From Streptomyces sp. R33 (GTDB lineage Bacteria > Actinomycetota > Actinomycetes > Streptomycetales > Streptomycetaceae): DNA of 64,000 nt. The stretch is taken from positions 2,604,001 to 2,668,000 of the forward strand of contig NZ_CP165727.1 of assembly GCF_041200175.1 (NCBI RefSeq), in the 5' to 3' direction. Below, piece after piece: positions 1-8,229 of the stretch (positions within the stretch are counted from its first letter, which is position 1; each line of letters starts with the position of its first letter). The position numbers and the translations under genes were made by a program. Below the pieces are notes generated by a model that worked only from the letters and a program-made list of their open reading frames with translations, made no database searches and was not told where the DNA came from.

Positions 1-674
1 AACACTTCGAGTTCTACTGGTTCCCGCACACCGGCAACTGCAACACCAAGCGCAACAACCGCAGCCAGGGCCCCGCCGCCCCGCCCGGAGCGGTGAGCGC
101 CTGGGTCGAGGACGAACTGCTGTCCAACGGCCTCTTCCAGGCCGTCAACTCGCTGGGCCGCGCGGTCCCGGCGACCATCCCCTCCATCGCCCGGATCGCG
201 AGCCGCGCCCTGTCCGCGCGCACCTACACGGACATCCCGTACAAGGTGTTCACCAGCCCGCGCCGGGTGCGCTTCGTGGAGATGGAGTACGCCCTTCCGC
301 GCGAGCAGGTCGTCGAGGCGCTGCGGGAGCTCAAGGCGACGGTCGACCGCTCCGGGCTGCGGATCAGCTTCCCGGTGGAGGTGCGCACGGCCCCGGCGGA
401 CGACATCGCGCTGTCGACGGCCTCGGGGCGGGAGACCGCGTACATCGCGGTGCACATGTACAAGGGCACCCCGTACCAGGCCTACTTCACGGCCGCCGAG
501 CGGATCTTCACGGCGCACGGCGGACGGCCGCACTGGGGCAAGGTGCACACGCGGGACGCGGAGTACTTCGCCCGCGTCTACCCGCGCTTCGGCGAGTTCA
601 CCGCGCTGCGGGACCGGCTGGACCCGGAGCGGCTGTTCGGCAACGACTACCTGCGGCGGGTGCTGGGCGAGTAG
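1..674 (+). CDS. FAD-linked aldonolactone oxidase-like protein, 3' end only
   Basis: The 5' part lies left of the window. The frame is open from base 3 and starts with HFEFYWFPHT, then runs to a TAG stop at 672-674. The tail (YPRFGEFTALRDRLDPERLF, then GNDYLRRVLGE) is the typical C-terminal end of D-arabinono-1,4-lactone oxidase / L-gulonolactone oxidase-like flavoproteins. These oxidise an aldonolactone or a related sugar with O2 and carry an N-terminal FAD-binding domain, which is not visible here. An internal GTG at 93 could mimic a start, but the reading frame clearly continues upstream. This is a flank gene with no evident link to the antibiotic locus. The substrate cannot be assigned from the fragment. 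Confidence 0.75.
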   Translation, partial: HFEFYWFPHTGNCNTKRNNRSQGPAAPPGAVSAWVEDELLSNGLFQAVNSLGRAVPATIPSIARIASRALSARTYTDIPYKVFTSPRRVRFVEMEYALPREQVVEALRELKATVDRSGLRISFPVEVRTAPADDIALSTASGRETAYIAVHMYKGTPYQAYFTAAERIFTAHGGRPHWGKVHTRDAEYFARVYPRFGEFTALRDRLDPERLFGNDYLRRVLGE

Positions 675-698
675 CCCCGGCCGGGCCCCTGCCCACGC

Positions 699-1532
699 TC
701 AGCGCTCATGGGGTGTGGGGCTTTCCGTGGGTGTGGGCGTCGGGGTCGGGGTGGGCTTCGGGCTCGGCATCGGCGGGCTCGGACTCGGCGTCGGGCGCCC
801 GGAGTCCGGGCCCGGGGAGCCCGAGGGGTCCGGGGCCGACGGCCCGGGGCCGGGGCTCTCGCCCGGGCCGCGGCCGCCGTGCGGAGCCGAAGGGCTCGGG
901 GAGGTCCCGGACCCGGAGGATCCGCCGCCCTTCCCGCCGGTGCCGGGTTCCTTCCCGGGGCCGGCGGGCCCGCCGTCGTTCACCTTGTGCGTGCCGCCGG
1001 ACCAGATGGTTCCGCCGCCCTGGCTGATCGCCGTACCGGAGAAGGCCTCGTACGCGCCGAGGCCGCCGAGCGCGAGGGCGAAGGCCGCGCCCGAGGCCAC
1101 CGCCGTGCGCTTCCAGCCCCGTACGCGGGTGCCGTGCACGGTGGCCTCGCCGAACTCCTCGGAGGGAGGGACCGCACGGAGCAGCAGGGTGCCGCCGGCC
1201 GCCTCCTCCCCATGGGGCAGCGGGACCTGACGGGCCCTGGGACGGGCGCTCTCGCGCAGCTGGTCGCCGGTGCGCTTGAAGAGGTGCTGGATGACGGGGC
1301 CGCCGGCGGTGGCGACCACGCTCACCACGCCGGCGCCGAGGATGGTCCCGTAGACGCCGAGCTGCGAGGCGAGCAGGGCCGCCGCGACGGTGGCGAGGGA
1401 GGAACCCGCGATCTGGGCCACGCTCAGATCGAGCCTCTTCTTTTCCGTCCCGTCCGTCCCCTCCGTCCCCTGCGTCCCCTGCGTCCCGGACCCCGGTCCG
1501 GCTGCCGGCGCGGCCTTCCGACCCATCCTCAT
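699..1532 (-). CDS. Membrane protein with Pro/Ser/Thr-rich C-terminal tail, function unknown
   Basis: The protein is about 277 aa (start ATG at 1532, or a second ATG two codons later). The N-terminus is polar with short GT repeats (TQGTQGTEGTDGT). A hydrophobic stretch at about residues 38-78 (AGSSLATVAAALLASQLGVY onward) could form one or two membrane segments. A second lies near residues 140-165 (TAVASGAAFALALGGLGAYE). The last 100 residues are Gly/Pro/Ser-rich and end in a run of PTPTP repeats, as in cell-wall-spanning or extracellular tails of actinobacterial surface proteins. I recognise no catalytic motif. It lies tail to tail with the upstream oxidase and is divergent from sepH. Strong GC bias makes the opposite strand open as well, but codon bias and the membrane pattern favour this frame. 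Confidence 0.6.
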   Translation of the reverse strand: MRMGRKAAPAAGPGSGTQGTQGTEGTDGTEKKRLDLSVAQIAGSSLATVAAALLASQLGVYGTILGAGVVSVVATAGGPVIQHLFKRTGDQLRESARPRARQVPLPHGEEAAGGTLLLRAVPPSEEFGEATVHGTRVRGWKRTAVASGAAFALALGGLGAYEAFSGTAISQGGGTIWSGGTHKVNDGGPAGPGKEPGTGGKGGGSSGSGTSPSPSAPHGGRGPGESPGPGPSAPDPSGSPGPDSGRPTPSPSPPMPSPKPTPTPTPTPTESPTPHER

Positions 1533-2063
1533 CCCCTGCGTGTGCTGCCTCTCGCGACCTCTCGCGCTTCACCGCTCTCAGCAGTTACTGACCGCCGGGC
1601 GAAAGGGATAGTTCCGTTTCTGGGGATTCTGTGAAGCAAGACACCCGAAAACGGGCGCGGCCGCAGGTCCGGCCCGATTCAGGGCAGCCCAACTCCCACC
1701 GCCCACGACAAGTTCGGCGGCGCGGCGGTCCACCCAGGTGGCCCGAATGGAGTACTGTGGCGAGCCCTGGGGCCGTCCTTCCTTACGGATGTCCGGACTC
1801 GGGAGAGGGGGCCGACTGATGGAGAAACGGCACTCGAGACCGGTGATCCCGCGGCATTGCACGGGTTCCTGCTGCGCACAGTAACCGTTCGGTCACTGTG
1901 TGTGCCCAACAGGTAACCGTGCCATAACGGCGATCAAGGGCGCATGCCCGACACGCCGGTTGAACTCGGCAAGGTTGTGGCAGGCTGCACCCGGGCAGGC
2001 CACACTCGACTAGCGGAAGCAGCGACGCACGTGACGTCGGCAGGCACCACCCGGGAGGTCCCC
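1533..2063. other. Intergenic region upstream of sepH
   Basis: This is a gap of about 530 bp between divergent genes. It must hold the promoters of the membrane protein and of sepH. Short AT-richer segments occur around 1880-1935 (for example GGTAACCGTGCCATAACGG), but I see no -35/-10 pair good enough to call. An ORF reading into sepH from 1944 is open but lacks a ribosome site at its start. Confidence 0.4.
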
Positions 2064-3080
2064 ATGCCCGAACTGCGTGTCGTGGCCGTCTCAAATGACG
2101 GCACACGACTGGTGCTCAAGGCTGCGGACAGCACGGAGTACACGCTTCCGATCGACGAGCGGCTGCGCGCTGCCGTGCGCAACGACCGCGCACGCCTGAA
2201 CCAGATCGAGATCGAGGTGGAGAGCCACCTCCGCCCCCGTGACATCCAGGCCCGCATACGGGCCGGTGCCTCCGCTGAGGAGGTCGCTCAACTCGCCGGC
2301 ATCCCCGTCGACCGCGTACGCCGCTTCGAGGGCCCGGTGCTGGCCGAGCGCGCGTTCATGGCGGAGCGGGCCCGCAAGACCCCCGTACGCCGCCCCGGCG
2401 AGAACACCGGACCCCAGCTCGGCGAGGCCGTGCAGGAGCGGCTCACGCTGCGCGGCGCCGAGAAGGAGTCCGTGCAGTGGGACTCCTGGCGCCGTGACGA
2501 CGGCACCTGGGAGGTCCTGCTGGTCTACCGGGTCGCGGGCGAACCGCATTCGGCCAGCTGGACGTACGACCCGCCGCGCCGGCTGGTGGTGGCCGTGGAC
2601 GACGAGGCCCGCTCCCTGATCGGCGAGGCGGACGACCTTCCGGCGACGCCGGAGCCGAGCTTTCCGTTCGTGCCGAGGATCGCGCGGCTGCCGCGCGACC
2701 GGCCGCTGGACCGCGCGCTCGACCGCCAGCTGGAACGACCCGTCACCCCGGCCCCGGAGCCGGAGGAGGAGCGGGACACGCTGACGAGCCTGCTGGAGGC
2801 GGTGCCGAGCTTCCGCGGCGACCTGGTGGTCCCGGAACGCACCGAGCCGCCGTCGGAGGAACCGGAGGCGGAGGAGCCCCCGGCGGCTTCGGCGAGTGCC
2901 GGTGCCGGCGCCGCGTACGCGGACGTCCTGATGCCGCGGACCGTGGCGGGCCACCGGGACCGCCTGACGGGCACCACGGACCGCCAGGCGGAGGCCGACG
3001 GCGTCCGCCCGGGCCGCCGAGCGGCGGTCCCGAGCTGGGACGAGATCGTCTTCGGCACGCGCCGCAAGAAACAGGAGTAG
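2064..3080 (+). CDS. sepH: SepH, FtsZ-binding cell-division protein
   Basis: The protein is about 338 aa. The start is ATG 2064, with GGGAGG seven bases upstream. The upstream ATG at 1944 has no Shine-Dalgarno and adds a non-conserved leader. The N-terminal part (MPELRVVAVSNDGTRLVLKA through HLRPRDIQARIRAG) is the conserved DUF3071 region with a helix-turn-helix-like segment (GASAEEVAQLAGIPVDRVRR). The C-terminal half is acidic and Pro-rich and looks disordered. In Streptomyces, SepH binds FtsZ and promotes filament assembly during septation. This is established for the family and is not visible in the sequence. The gene is a core chromosomal marker and supports a Streptomyces-like host. It shows that the antibiotic locus is inserted next to conserved housekeeping DNA. 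Confidence 0.88.
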   Translation: MPELRVVAVSNDGTRLVLKAADSTEYTLPIDERLRAAVRNDRARLNQIEIEVESHLRPRDIQARIRAGASAEEVAQLAGIPVDRVRRFEGPVLAERAFMAERARKTPVRRPGENTGPQLGEAVQERLTLRGAEKESVQWDSWRRDDGTWEVLLVYRVAGEPHSASWTYDPPRRLVVAVDDEARSLIGEADDLPATPEPSFPFVPRIARLPRDRPLDRALDRQLERPVTPAPEPEEERDTLTSLLEAVPSFRGDLVVPERTEPPSEEPEAEEPPAASASAGAGAAYADVLMPRTVAGHRDRLTGTTDRQAEADGVRPGRRAAVPSWDEIVFGTRRKKQE

Positions 3081-3177
3081 CCGCCCCGGCCGCGCGAGCG
3101 GCCCGGGGCTGCGCCCGGCCTCCCGGGGCACCGCTCCGCCCCGGACCCCGCGGCTCAAACGCCGGCGGGGCCGGAGG

Positions 3178-4032
3178 CTACTGCGGGGCCGGGCCCGTGG
3201 CCACCGGGCGGGTCGGGTCCGTGGACCATTCCGACCAGCTGCCTGCGTACAGGGCGGCCGGCACGCCCGCCACCTCGAGCGCCAGTACCTCGTGCGCCCC
3301 CGAGACCCCCGAACCGCAGTACACCCCGACCGGCGCCTCGCCGGAGACACCCAGCCCGGCGAACCTGGCGCGCAGCGCATCCGCCGCCAGGAACCGCCCG
3401 TCCGCGCCCACGTTCTCCGTCGTCGGCGCCGACACCGCTCCCGGAATATGCCCGCCGACCCGGTCGATCGGCTCGACCTCGCCCCGGTACCGCTCCCCCG
3501 CCCGCGCGTCCAGCAGGATCCCGCTCCGCGCGAGCGCCGCCGCGGCGTCCGCGTCCAGCAGCCCCACCGCCCCCGGGTTTGGCTTGAAATCGCCCTCCTC
3601 GACGGTCACCGCGTCAGCCGTCACGGGCCCGCCCGCCGCCGTCCATGCGGCCAGTCCCCCGTCCAGTACCCGCACGTCCGTGTGACCCGTCCAGCGCAGC
3701 AGCCACCAGGCCCGGGCGGCGGCCCACCCCTGGCCCCCGTCGTACACGACCACCGGCACGTCCGCCGAGACCCCGGCCCTGCGCATCACCGCCGCGAACT
3801 CCTCCGGCTGCGGCAGCGGGTGCCGGCCGCCCGCCCCCGGCGGACCTGCCAGTTCGCGGTCGAGGTCCACGTACACCGCACCCGGCAGGTGTCCGGCCTC
3901 GTACTCGGACCGCAGGTTCGGGCCGCCCAGCTGCCAGCGGATGTCCAGCAGCACCGGGGGCCGGGAACCGGCCAGCTCGTCCCTCAGTTCGGACGCGGAG
4001 AGGATCGCGGAAGTCGCGGAGTTCGCAGTCAT
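3178..4032 (-). CDS. Sulfurtransferase with two rhodanese domains
   Basis: The protein is about 284 aa. The N-terminal rhodanese domain (about residues 8-125; RPPVLLDIRWQLGG, GHLPGAVYVDLD) is probably structural. The C-terminal domain (about 150-275; ILLDARAGERYRG) carries the active Cys in VGVYCGSGVSG. The CGSGV loop is the 3-mercaptopyruvate sulfurtransferase type rather than the thiosulfate type (CRKGV). The enzyme would transfer sulfur from mercaptopyruvate to an acceptor in the cytoplasm. Start: GGGAGGAAG lies just before ATG 4041 and 12 bases before ATG 4032, so either may be used; ATG 4032 begins the conserved region. The gene is divergent from the VOC gene and belongs to the chromosomal flank. 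Confidence 0.85.
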   Translation of the reverse strand: MTANSATSAILSASELRDELAGSRPPVLLDIRWQLGGPNLRSEYEAGHLPGAVYVDLDRELAGPPGAGGRHPLPQPEEFAAVMRRAGVSADVPVVVYDGGQGWAAARAWWLLRWTGHTDVRVLDGGLAAWTAAGGPVTADAVTVEEGDFKPNPGAVGLLDADAAAALARSGILLDARAGERYRGEVEPIDRVGGHIPGAVSAPTTENVGADGRFLAADALRARFAGLGVSGEAPVGVYCGSGVSGAHEVLALEVAGVPAALYAGSWSEWSTDPTRPVATGPAPQ

Positions 4033-4207
4033 ACGGCCCATCTTCCTCCCCGCTCCGCAGCCCGTGTAACAAGCCCGACATCGACAGGCCGCACTGATCC
4101 GGTCATCTCTCCCCGCTCCGGCGAAACCCGGCCGGTCGGGGCGCGCCGGACCCGCCGGAGTGGAAGCATCTGGTCCGGGATGAGCGACGACGGAGGAGAC
4201 GGCTGAC

Positions 4208-5005
4208 ATGACCGAGGCACCGGAAGCAACGCGGCGCCCGCCCGGCACACCGTGCTGGTCGAGTCTGATGGTGCACGGCCTCGGGACCACCGAGGCCTTC
4301 TACACCGACCTGTTCGGCTGGGAGTACGAGCCCGGCCCCCAGCCGTTCGGCCCGTACGTCCGCGCGCTGCTCGACGGCCAGGAGGTGGCCGGCATCGGGG
4401 AGATGCCGCCGGACCGGCATCTTCCGGTGGCCTGGACGACGTACTTCGCCACCGACGACGCGGACTCCACGGCCGAGACGATCCGCTCCTGCGGCGGCAC
4501 GGTGGCGGTGGGCCCGCTGGACGCGGGCGCCGCGGGGCGCCTGGCGATCTGCTCCGACCCGCTGGGGGCGATCTTCGGCCTCTGGCAGGCCGAGGAGCAG
4601 ATCGGGACCCGGCAGCCCGGGGTCCCCGGCACGCCGGTCTGGAACGAACTGGTCACGCAGGACACGTCGACCGTCGGCAAGTTCTACGAGCACGTCTTCG
4701 GCCACGAGGCCGAGACGCACGGCACGGCCTCCGCGGACTTCGACTACGTGACGCTGCTGCTGGACGGGCGTCCGGTCGCCGCCGTGCACGGGGTCGGGCG
4801 CTCGCTCCCGCACGACCGGGGCCCGCACTGGATGACGTACTTCGAGGTCGAGGACACCGACACGGCCGCGGCCCGGGTCCACCGGCTCGGCGGGCGCGTC
4901 GTCCAGCCGCCCCGCGAGGGGCTGGCCGGCAGGGTGGCCACGGTCACCGATCCGGAGGGCGCGGTGTTCACCCTCCTGGAGTCGCGTCCCGGCAACGGCC
5001 ACTGA
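4208..5005 (+). CDS. VOC-superfamily protein with two glyoxalase-like domains
   Basis: The protein is 265 aa with GGAGGAG about ten bases upstream of ATG 4208. There are two tandem vicinal-oxygen-chelate domains. The first (about residues 15-130) has TPCWSSLMVHGLGTTEAFYT and ends DPLGAIFGLWQ. The second (about 140-260) has TPVWNELVTQDTSTVGKFYE and ends DPEGAVFTLLES. This arrangement is common in Streptomyces proteins annotated as glyoxalase/bleomycin-resistance/dioxygenase family, including a CFP-30B-like group. The metal ligands and substrate cannot be decided from sequence. It ends 22 bases from the convergent rifJ-type gene and marks the left border of the ansamycin locus. Confidence 0.75.
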   Translation: MTEAPEATRRPPGTPCWSSLMVHGLGTTEAFYTDLFGWEYEPGPQPFGPYVRALLDGQEVAGIGEMPPDRHLPVAWTTYFATDDADSTAETIRSCGGTVAVGPLDAGAAGRLAICSDPLGAIFGLWQAEEQIGTRQPGVPGTPVWNELVTQDTSTVGKFYEHVFGHEAETHGTASADFDYVTLLLDGRPVAAVHGVGRSLPHDRGPHWMTYFEVEDTDTAAARVHRLGGRVVQPPREGLAGRVATVTDPEGAVFTLLESRPGNGH

Positions 5006-5011
5006 CCGGCG

Positions 5012-5037
5012 GCCCTCGTCGTACGGGCTACGAGGGC
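5012..5037. terminator. Hairpin between convergent VOC and rifJ-type genes
   Basis: An 8-bp perfect stem, GCCCTCGT / ACGAGGGC, encloses a 10-base loop between two convergent genes and overlaps the stop codon of the dehydratase gene. There is no T tract, as is usual for GC-rich actinobacterial terminators. Its position makes a bidirectional terminator plausible. Confidence 0.5.
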
Positions 5038-5474
5038 TTCGCCTCGGACAGGTGCATCAGCGCCTGGGCGGCGAGGCGATAGCCGTAAGCGCCCAGGCCG
5101 ACCACGACACCGCTCGCCAGAGGGGCGATCACCGACTCGTGCCGGAACTGTTCGCGGGCCCACACGTTGCTGAGGTGCACCTCGATCCACGGGGGTGAAT
5201 AGCTCGCCAGCGCGTCACGCAGACTCCATCCGGCGATCATCAGGGCACCGGGATTGACGATCGCTCCGACCGTGCTGCCGGAATGCCGGTGAAGGGCGCT
5301 GACGAGGTCGCCCTCCGAGTCGTGCTGGACGGAGCGGACCTCCCACCCCTTGACGCTCACTTCCCGGGCGACCGCCGCTTCGATGTCGGCGAGCGTGTCC
5401 GTGCCGTATATCTCCGGCTCGCGCCGCCCCAGGATGCCCAGGTTGGGACCGTTCAAGAGAAGAACGACACTCAA
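5028..5474 (-). CDS. rifJ: Type II dehydroquinase-like aminodehydroquinate dehydratase (AHBA pathway)
   Basis: The protein is about 148 aa, the family size. The start is TTG 5474, with GAGG seven bases upstream, directly before SVVLLLNGPNLGILG; there is no in-frame ATG near it. In the AHBA route this enzyme converts 5-deoxy-5-aminodehydroquinate to aminodehydroshikimate. Type II dehydroquinase motifs are present: LNGPNLGILGRREPEIYG (Arg and Tyr of the lid), NPGA, and EVHLSNVWARE with the catalytic His and the following Arg. The segment that reads LTHTS in ordinary type II enzymes reads LMIAG here, so the second active-site His is missing. I believe this is shared by the AHBA subfamily but cannot verify it. 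As in the rif cluster, rifJ is separated from the other AHBA genes. It may be driven from a degenerate activator site at 5565-5582. Confidence 0.85.
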   Translation of the reverse strand: MSVVLLLNGPNLGILGRREPEIYGTDTLADIEAAVAREVSVKGWEVRSVQHDSEGDLVSALHRHSGSTVGAIVNPGALMIAGWSLRDALASYSPPWIEVHLSNVWAREQFRHESVIAPLASGVVVGLGAYGYRLAAQALMHLSEAKPS

Positions 5475-5885
5475 GGGGACACCTCGCCATTCATTTCCAC
5501 GCCGTTCACTGCACCGGAGGGCTCCGGAACGACTCCCATACTGTCGGCGCCCTTCGCGGGCCGCCATCATCAGAATTGATAGTCCCGGCGGGGGCCGCGG
5601 CACGAGGACCGCTGGGGACCGGCTCGATGCCGGGCGCGCCCGGTCCGAGGACGCTCCGGGCCGCGCAGGACGCGAGAGCCCGTGGTGGGCGGCAGCCTCC
5701 GTTCACCGGGGCTGCGCGCGCCCCGTGAACCGAACTTCTCCCTTCCGGCAGCTGTCTTGATCTGCACTTGAGCCCGGCTGGAGCACTCCGGCCCCCCGTA
5801 GCCCGGTGCTGAATCATGACTGGCACGTCCACCGCCACCACTCGGACGAAGCGGCGCGACTGATGATCCGATGACAGGAGATGTG
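5475..5885. other. Divergent promoter region between rifJ and the LuxR-type activator gene
   Basis: This is 411 bp without a credible gene. It should hold both divergent promoters. The only recognisable element is a degenerate copy (12 of 18 bases; 9 of 10 core bases) of the activator motif at 5565-5582, oriented towards rifJ. I see no convincing -35/-10 pair for the regulator. Confidence 0.45.
5565..5582 (-). promoter_or_regulatory. Degenerate RifZ-like site upstream of rifJ
   Basis: On the minus strand it reads CTATCAATTCTGATGATG. Against the motif CTAYC-N8-GGATG it has one core mismatch (TGATG for GGATG). It lies 90 bases upstream of the TTG start of rifJ and is oriented towards the gene, like the better copies upstream of the tailoring genes. 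Confidence 0.4.
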
Positions 5886-7202
5886 ATGCTCGACTCTCTG
5901 ATTCGCCTGCAGACGCCCCCGGTTTTTTCCGTCATGCGCACCTGCGAGAGCGACTCCTGCGAGACGGTCAGATTGTCCGAGCTCTCGTTTTCCGCCTGGT
6001 CGCGCGGCGAACTCGTCGAGGCGATTCGCCTGGCGGCCGTGGCCGCCCGCACCAACCCCGCATGCGCGGACAATTGCGTGGGGCCGGCCATGGTCTGGTA
6101 TTCCGTTCTGCTCGTCCGGGTCCGTGAACTCGCCTCCGGGGCACGTGTGCTCGCCGGCGTGGAGGAACTGACGGCCCGCGCCGAGGAAACCGGCGGACTG
6201 GTGGCGGCTTCGCTGATCTGTGCGGCGGAACTCGCGTTCACCCGGGGGGATGTCGACTCCGCTGCCGATCTGGCGGGCAGGGGTGTGCACAGGGCGCAGC
6301 AGGCCGACCTCAACTCCCTGCTCCCCGATGCGCACACCATGCTGGCACTGAGCGCTCTGCGCCAGGGCAACATGAGCGTCAGCCTGGACTTCGTCGATCA
6401 GCTGCGGCAGGACGCCCTTCTCGGCCGGACGGTCGACAGGCCCAGTCAGTGCGCCTGGGCCGCGGCCCAGTTCCTGGAGGTACAGGGTGGCGCGAAGAGT
6501 GCCGCTCATCTCATCGCGGGCATCATCACGGACGACCAGCTCATCCTGGAGCTCCTGGCCTCCCAGCCGGCCGCTGCCGCCTGGCTCGTCCGGACCGCGC
6601 GGAAGCTGGGCGACGAATCCCTCGCCGAGCGGGTGGCCTCCGAGGCTGCCGGGCTCGCCGCGCGCAACCGCGGGCTCCGATCGATAGAGGCGGCGGCGGT
6701 GCACGCCGACGGGCTGCTGGAGGAGGACCCCGAACGGGTCATCGCTGCGGCCGAAGCACATCTGGACCTGTGGGCCGGCGCGTCCGCCTACGAGGATGCC
6801 GGGACCCTCCTCTCCGAGCTGGACCAGGAGCGGGACAGGGCCGTCGAGATCCTCGAACGGGCGGTGGACGGGTATGCGCGTTCCGCGGCCCCGCGGGATG
6901 CCCGCAGGGTCGTGAGCAAGCTCCGCTCGCTCGGTGTGCGACGCGGCCGCTATCCGCAGTACGCCGGCCAGGACGGTGTGAGCGCCGGCTCCCTCACCGT
7001 CACCGAGGCCGCGGTGGCCGAGCTGGTGAGCCAGGGATTCACCAACTCCCAGGTCGGCGAGCACCTGTTCATCTCGGGTCATACCGTGGCGTTCCACCTG
7101 AAGAAGATCTTCCGCAAGATGAACGTGGCCTCCCGGGTGGAACTGACGCGGACGTGGAGCCGTATCTCCAGTGCGGCTCCCGAGCTCGCACAGGTCGGCT
7201 GA
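5886..7202 (+). CDS. LuxR-family pathway activator, RifZ-like
   Basis: The protein is about 438 aa. ATG 5886 has AGGAG five bases upstream; an ATG at 5871 is in frame but poorly placed. The C-terminal 60 residues form a LuxR/FixJ helix-turn-helix (LTVTEAAVAELVSQGFTNSQ, then VGEHLFISGHTVAFHLKKIF). The long N-terminal part is helical and Ala/Leu-rich like TPR-type regions. It has no Walker A motif or receiver domain, so it is not a classical ATP-binding LAL protein. Proteins of this build control ansamycin clusters. The best fit is RifZ, the rifamycin activator, whose reported binding motif resembles sites found in this window upstream of the rifJ, thioesterase, methyltransferase and P450/FAD genes. 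It would act in the cytoplasm as a transcription activator of the whole locus. The RifZ assignment is inference from the motif and domain layout. Confidence 0.8.
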   Translation: MLDSLIRLQTPPVFSVMRTCESDSCETVRLSELSFSAWSRGELVEAIRLAAVAARTNPACADNCVGPAMVWYSVLLVRVRELASGARVLAGVEELTARAEETGGLVAASLICAAELAFTRGDVDSAADLAGRGVHRAQQADLNSLLPDAHTMLALSALRQGNMSVSLDFVDQLRQDALLGRTVDRPSQCAWAAAQFLEVQGGAKSAAHLIAGIITDDQLILELLASQPAAAAWLVRTARKLGDESLAERVASEAAGLAARNRGLRSIEAAAVHADGLLEEDPERVIAAAEAHLDLWAGASAYEDAGTLLSELDQERDRAVEILERAVDGYARSAAPRDARRVVSKLRSLGVRRGRYPQYAGQDGVSAGSLTVTEAAVAELVSQGFTNSQVGEHLFISGHTVAFHLKKIFRKMNVASRVELTRTWSRISSAAPELAQVG

Positions 7203-7238
7203 CGTCCGGCGCGGTCACCAGGTCACGCGGTCACCCGG

Positions 7239-8099
7239 TCACCCGGCCTCCACGGGCAGTATCCGGCGCAGCCTCCCCGGCGCGCCCGGGCGCTTGCGCC
7301 ACTCGCGGGGATATCCCACGGACACCTCTTCGAAGCGGACGCCCTCGTGGTACGTGGTCCGCGGGATGTGGAGATGGCCGTAGACCATGGCGGCCACGTT
7401 GAACCTGCGGTGCCAGTCGGCCGTCAGTCCGGTCCCGCACCACATGGCGAACTCCGGGTACCAGAGGACGTCCGTCGGGTGCCGGTCGAGCGGGTAGTGG
7501 TTGACGAGGACGGTGGGCAGGCCGTCGGGGAGTTCGGCGAGCCTGCGCTCGGTCTCGGCGACCCGGGCCCGGCACCAGGCCTCGCGGCTCGGGTAGGGGT
7601 CGGGGTGCAGGACGTACTCGTCGTTGCAGATGACGCCGGTGCTGTGCGCGTAGGCCAGTCCCTCCTCCTTGGTGGTGCAGCCGGCCGGCAGGAAGGAGTA
7701 GTCGTACAGCAGGAAAAGCGGTGCCACGGCCACGGGGCCGTCGGGCCCCTCCCAGATCGGGTAGGGGTCCTCGGGCGTCGTGACGCCCAGTTCGCGGCAC
7801 AGCTCGACCAGGTGCTCGTAGCGGGCGACACCGCGCAGGGTGAGGGAGTCGCTCGGGTGGGTCCACAGTTCGTGGTTGCCGGGGACCCAGACGACCTTGC
7901 GGAAGCGGCTCGCGAGGGTTTCCAGGCACCAGCGGATGTCGGCCACGTTCTCGCCCACGTCCCCGGCGACCAGCAGCCAGTCGTCCTCCGAGTCCGGTGT
8001 CATCCGCTCGACCAGGGCGCGGTTCTCGGCGTGGTTGAGGTGGAGGTCGCTGATGGCCAGCAACCGTCCCCCGCCCGTACCGGCGGCTTTCCCGGTCAT
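7239..8099 (-). CDS. Calcineurin-like metallophosphoesterase
   Basis: The protein is about 286 aa. All metal-binding blocks of the metallophosphoesterase fold are visible: ISDLHLNH, AGDVGEN, PGNHEL, NHYP and GHLH. The substrate is unknown; such enzymes cleave phosphomonoesters or diesters. Homologues are often found beside thioesterase or phosphopantetheinyl transferase genes in biosynthetic clusters, where removal of phosphopantetheine or maintenance of carrier proteins has been suggested; that is inference. The ATG at 8099 has little Shine-Dalgarno of its own, but it overlaps the stop codon of a 39-codon ORF (ATGA) with a strong ribosome site. Translation is therefore probably coupled. It follows the type II thioesterase gene on the same strand and converges with the regulator gene. 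Confidence 0.8.
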   Translation of the reverse strand: MTGKAAGTGGGRLLAISDLHLNHAENRALVERMTPDSEDDWLLVAGDVGENVADIRWCLETLASRFRKVVWVPGNHELWTHPSDSLTLRGVARYEHLVELCRELGVTTPEDPYPIWEGPDGPVAVAPLFLLYDYSFLPAGCTTKEEGLAYAHSTGVICNDEYVLHPDPYPSREAWCRARVAETERRLAELPDGLPTVLVNHYPLDRHPTDVLWYPEFAMWCGTGLTADWHRRFNVAAMVYGHLHIPRTTYHEGVRFEEVSVGYPREWRKRPGAPGRLRRILPVEAG

Positions 8100-8215
8100 C
8101 CCGCGTCCCGTTCGGTGCACACGACGGGTGCCGGGAGGGACCCATCCGCCTGCTTCGCGCACGCAGCCGTCCGCGCGGGGGCGGCGGCCGCGTGCTGCGG
8201 CGAACTGGAAGTCAT
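8096..8215 (-). CDS. Short 39-aa ORF coupled to the metallophosphoesterase gene
   Basis: A small ORF on the minus strand. The ATG at 8215 is preceded by AGGAGGAGAG at ideal distance, the strongest ribosome site in this part of the locus. The peptide begins MTSSSPQHAAAAPARTAACA and ends VVCTERDAG; it is polar/Ala-rich with two Cys and no membrane segment. Its TGA overlaps the ATG of the metallophosphoesterase gene (ATGA, 8096-8099). It lies 33 bases after the thioesterase stop and just behind a small hairpin. It may be a leader ORF that only serves to load ribosomes for the next gene, or a real small protein. I recognise no family. Confidence 0.4.
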   Translation of the reverse strand: MTSSSPQHAAAAPARTAACAKQADGSLPAPVVCTERDAG

Positions 8216-8229
8216 GCTTCTCTCCTCCT

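Noticed and set aside
1944..2063. N-terminal extension of sepH from ATG 1944
   Set aside because: No ribosome site at 1944; the conserved SepH sequence and a good GGGAGG site begin at 2064.
5475..5603. Longer rifJ-type protein starting upstream at 5603
   Set aside because: The extra 43 residues are non-conserved; type II dehydroquinases begin about nine residues before LNGPN, which fits TTG 5474 with GAGG upstream.
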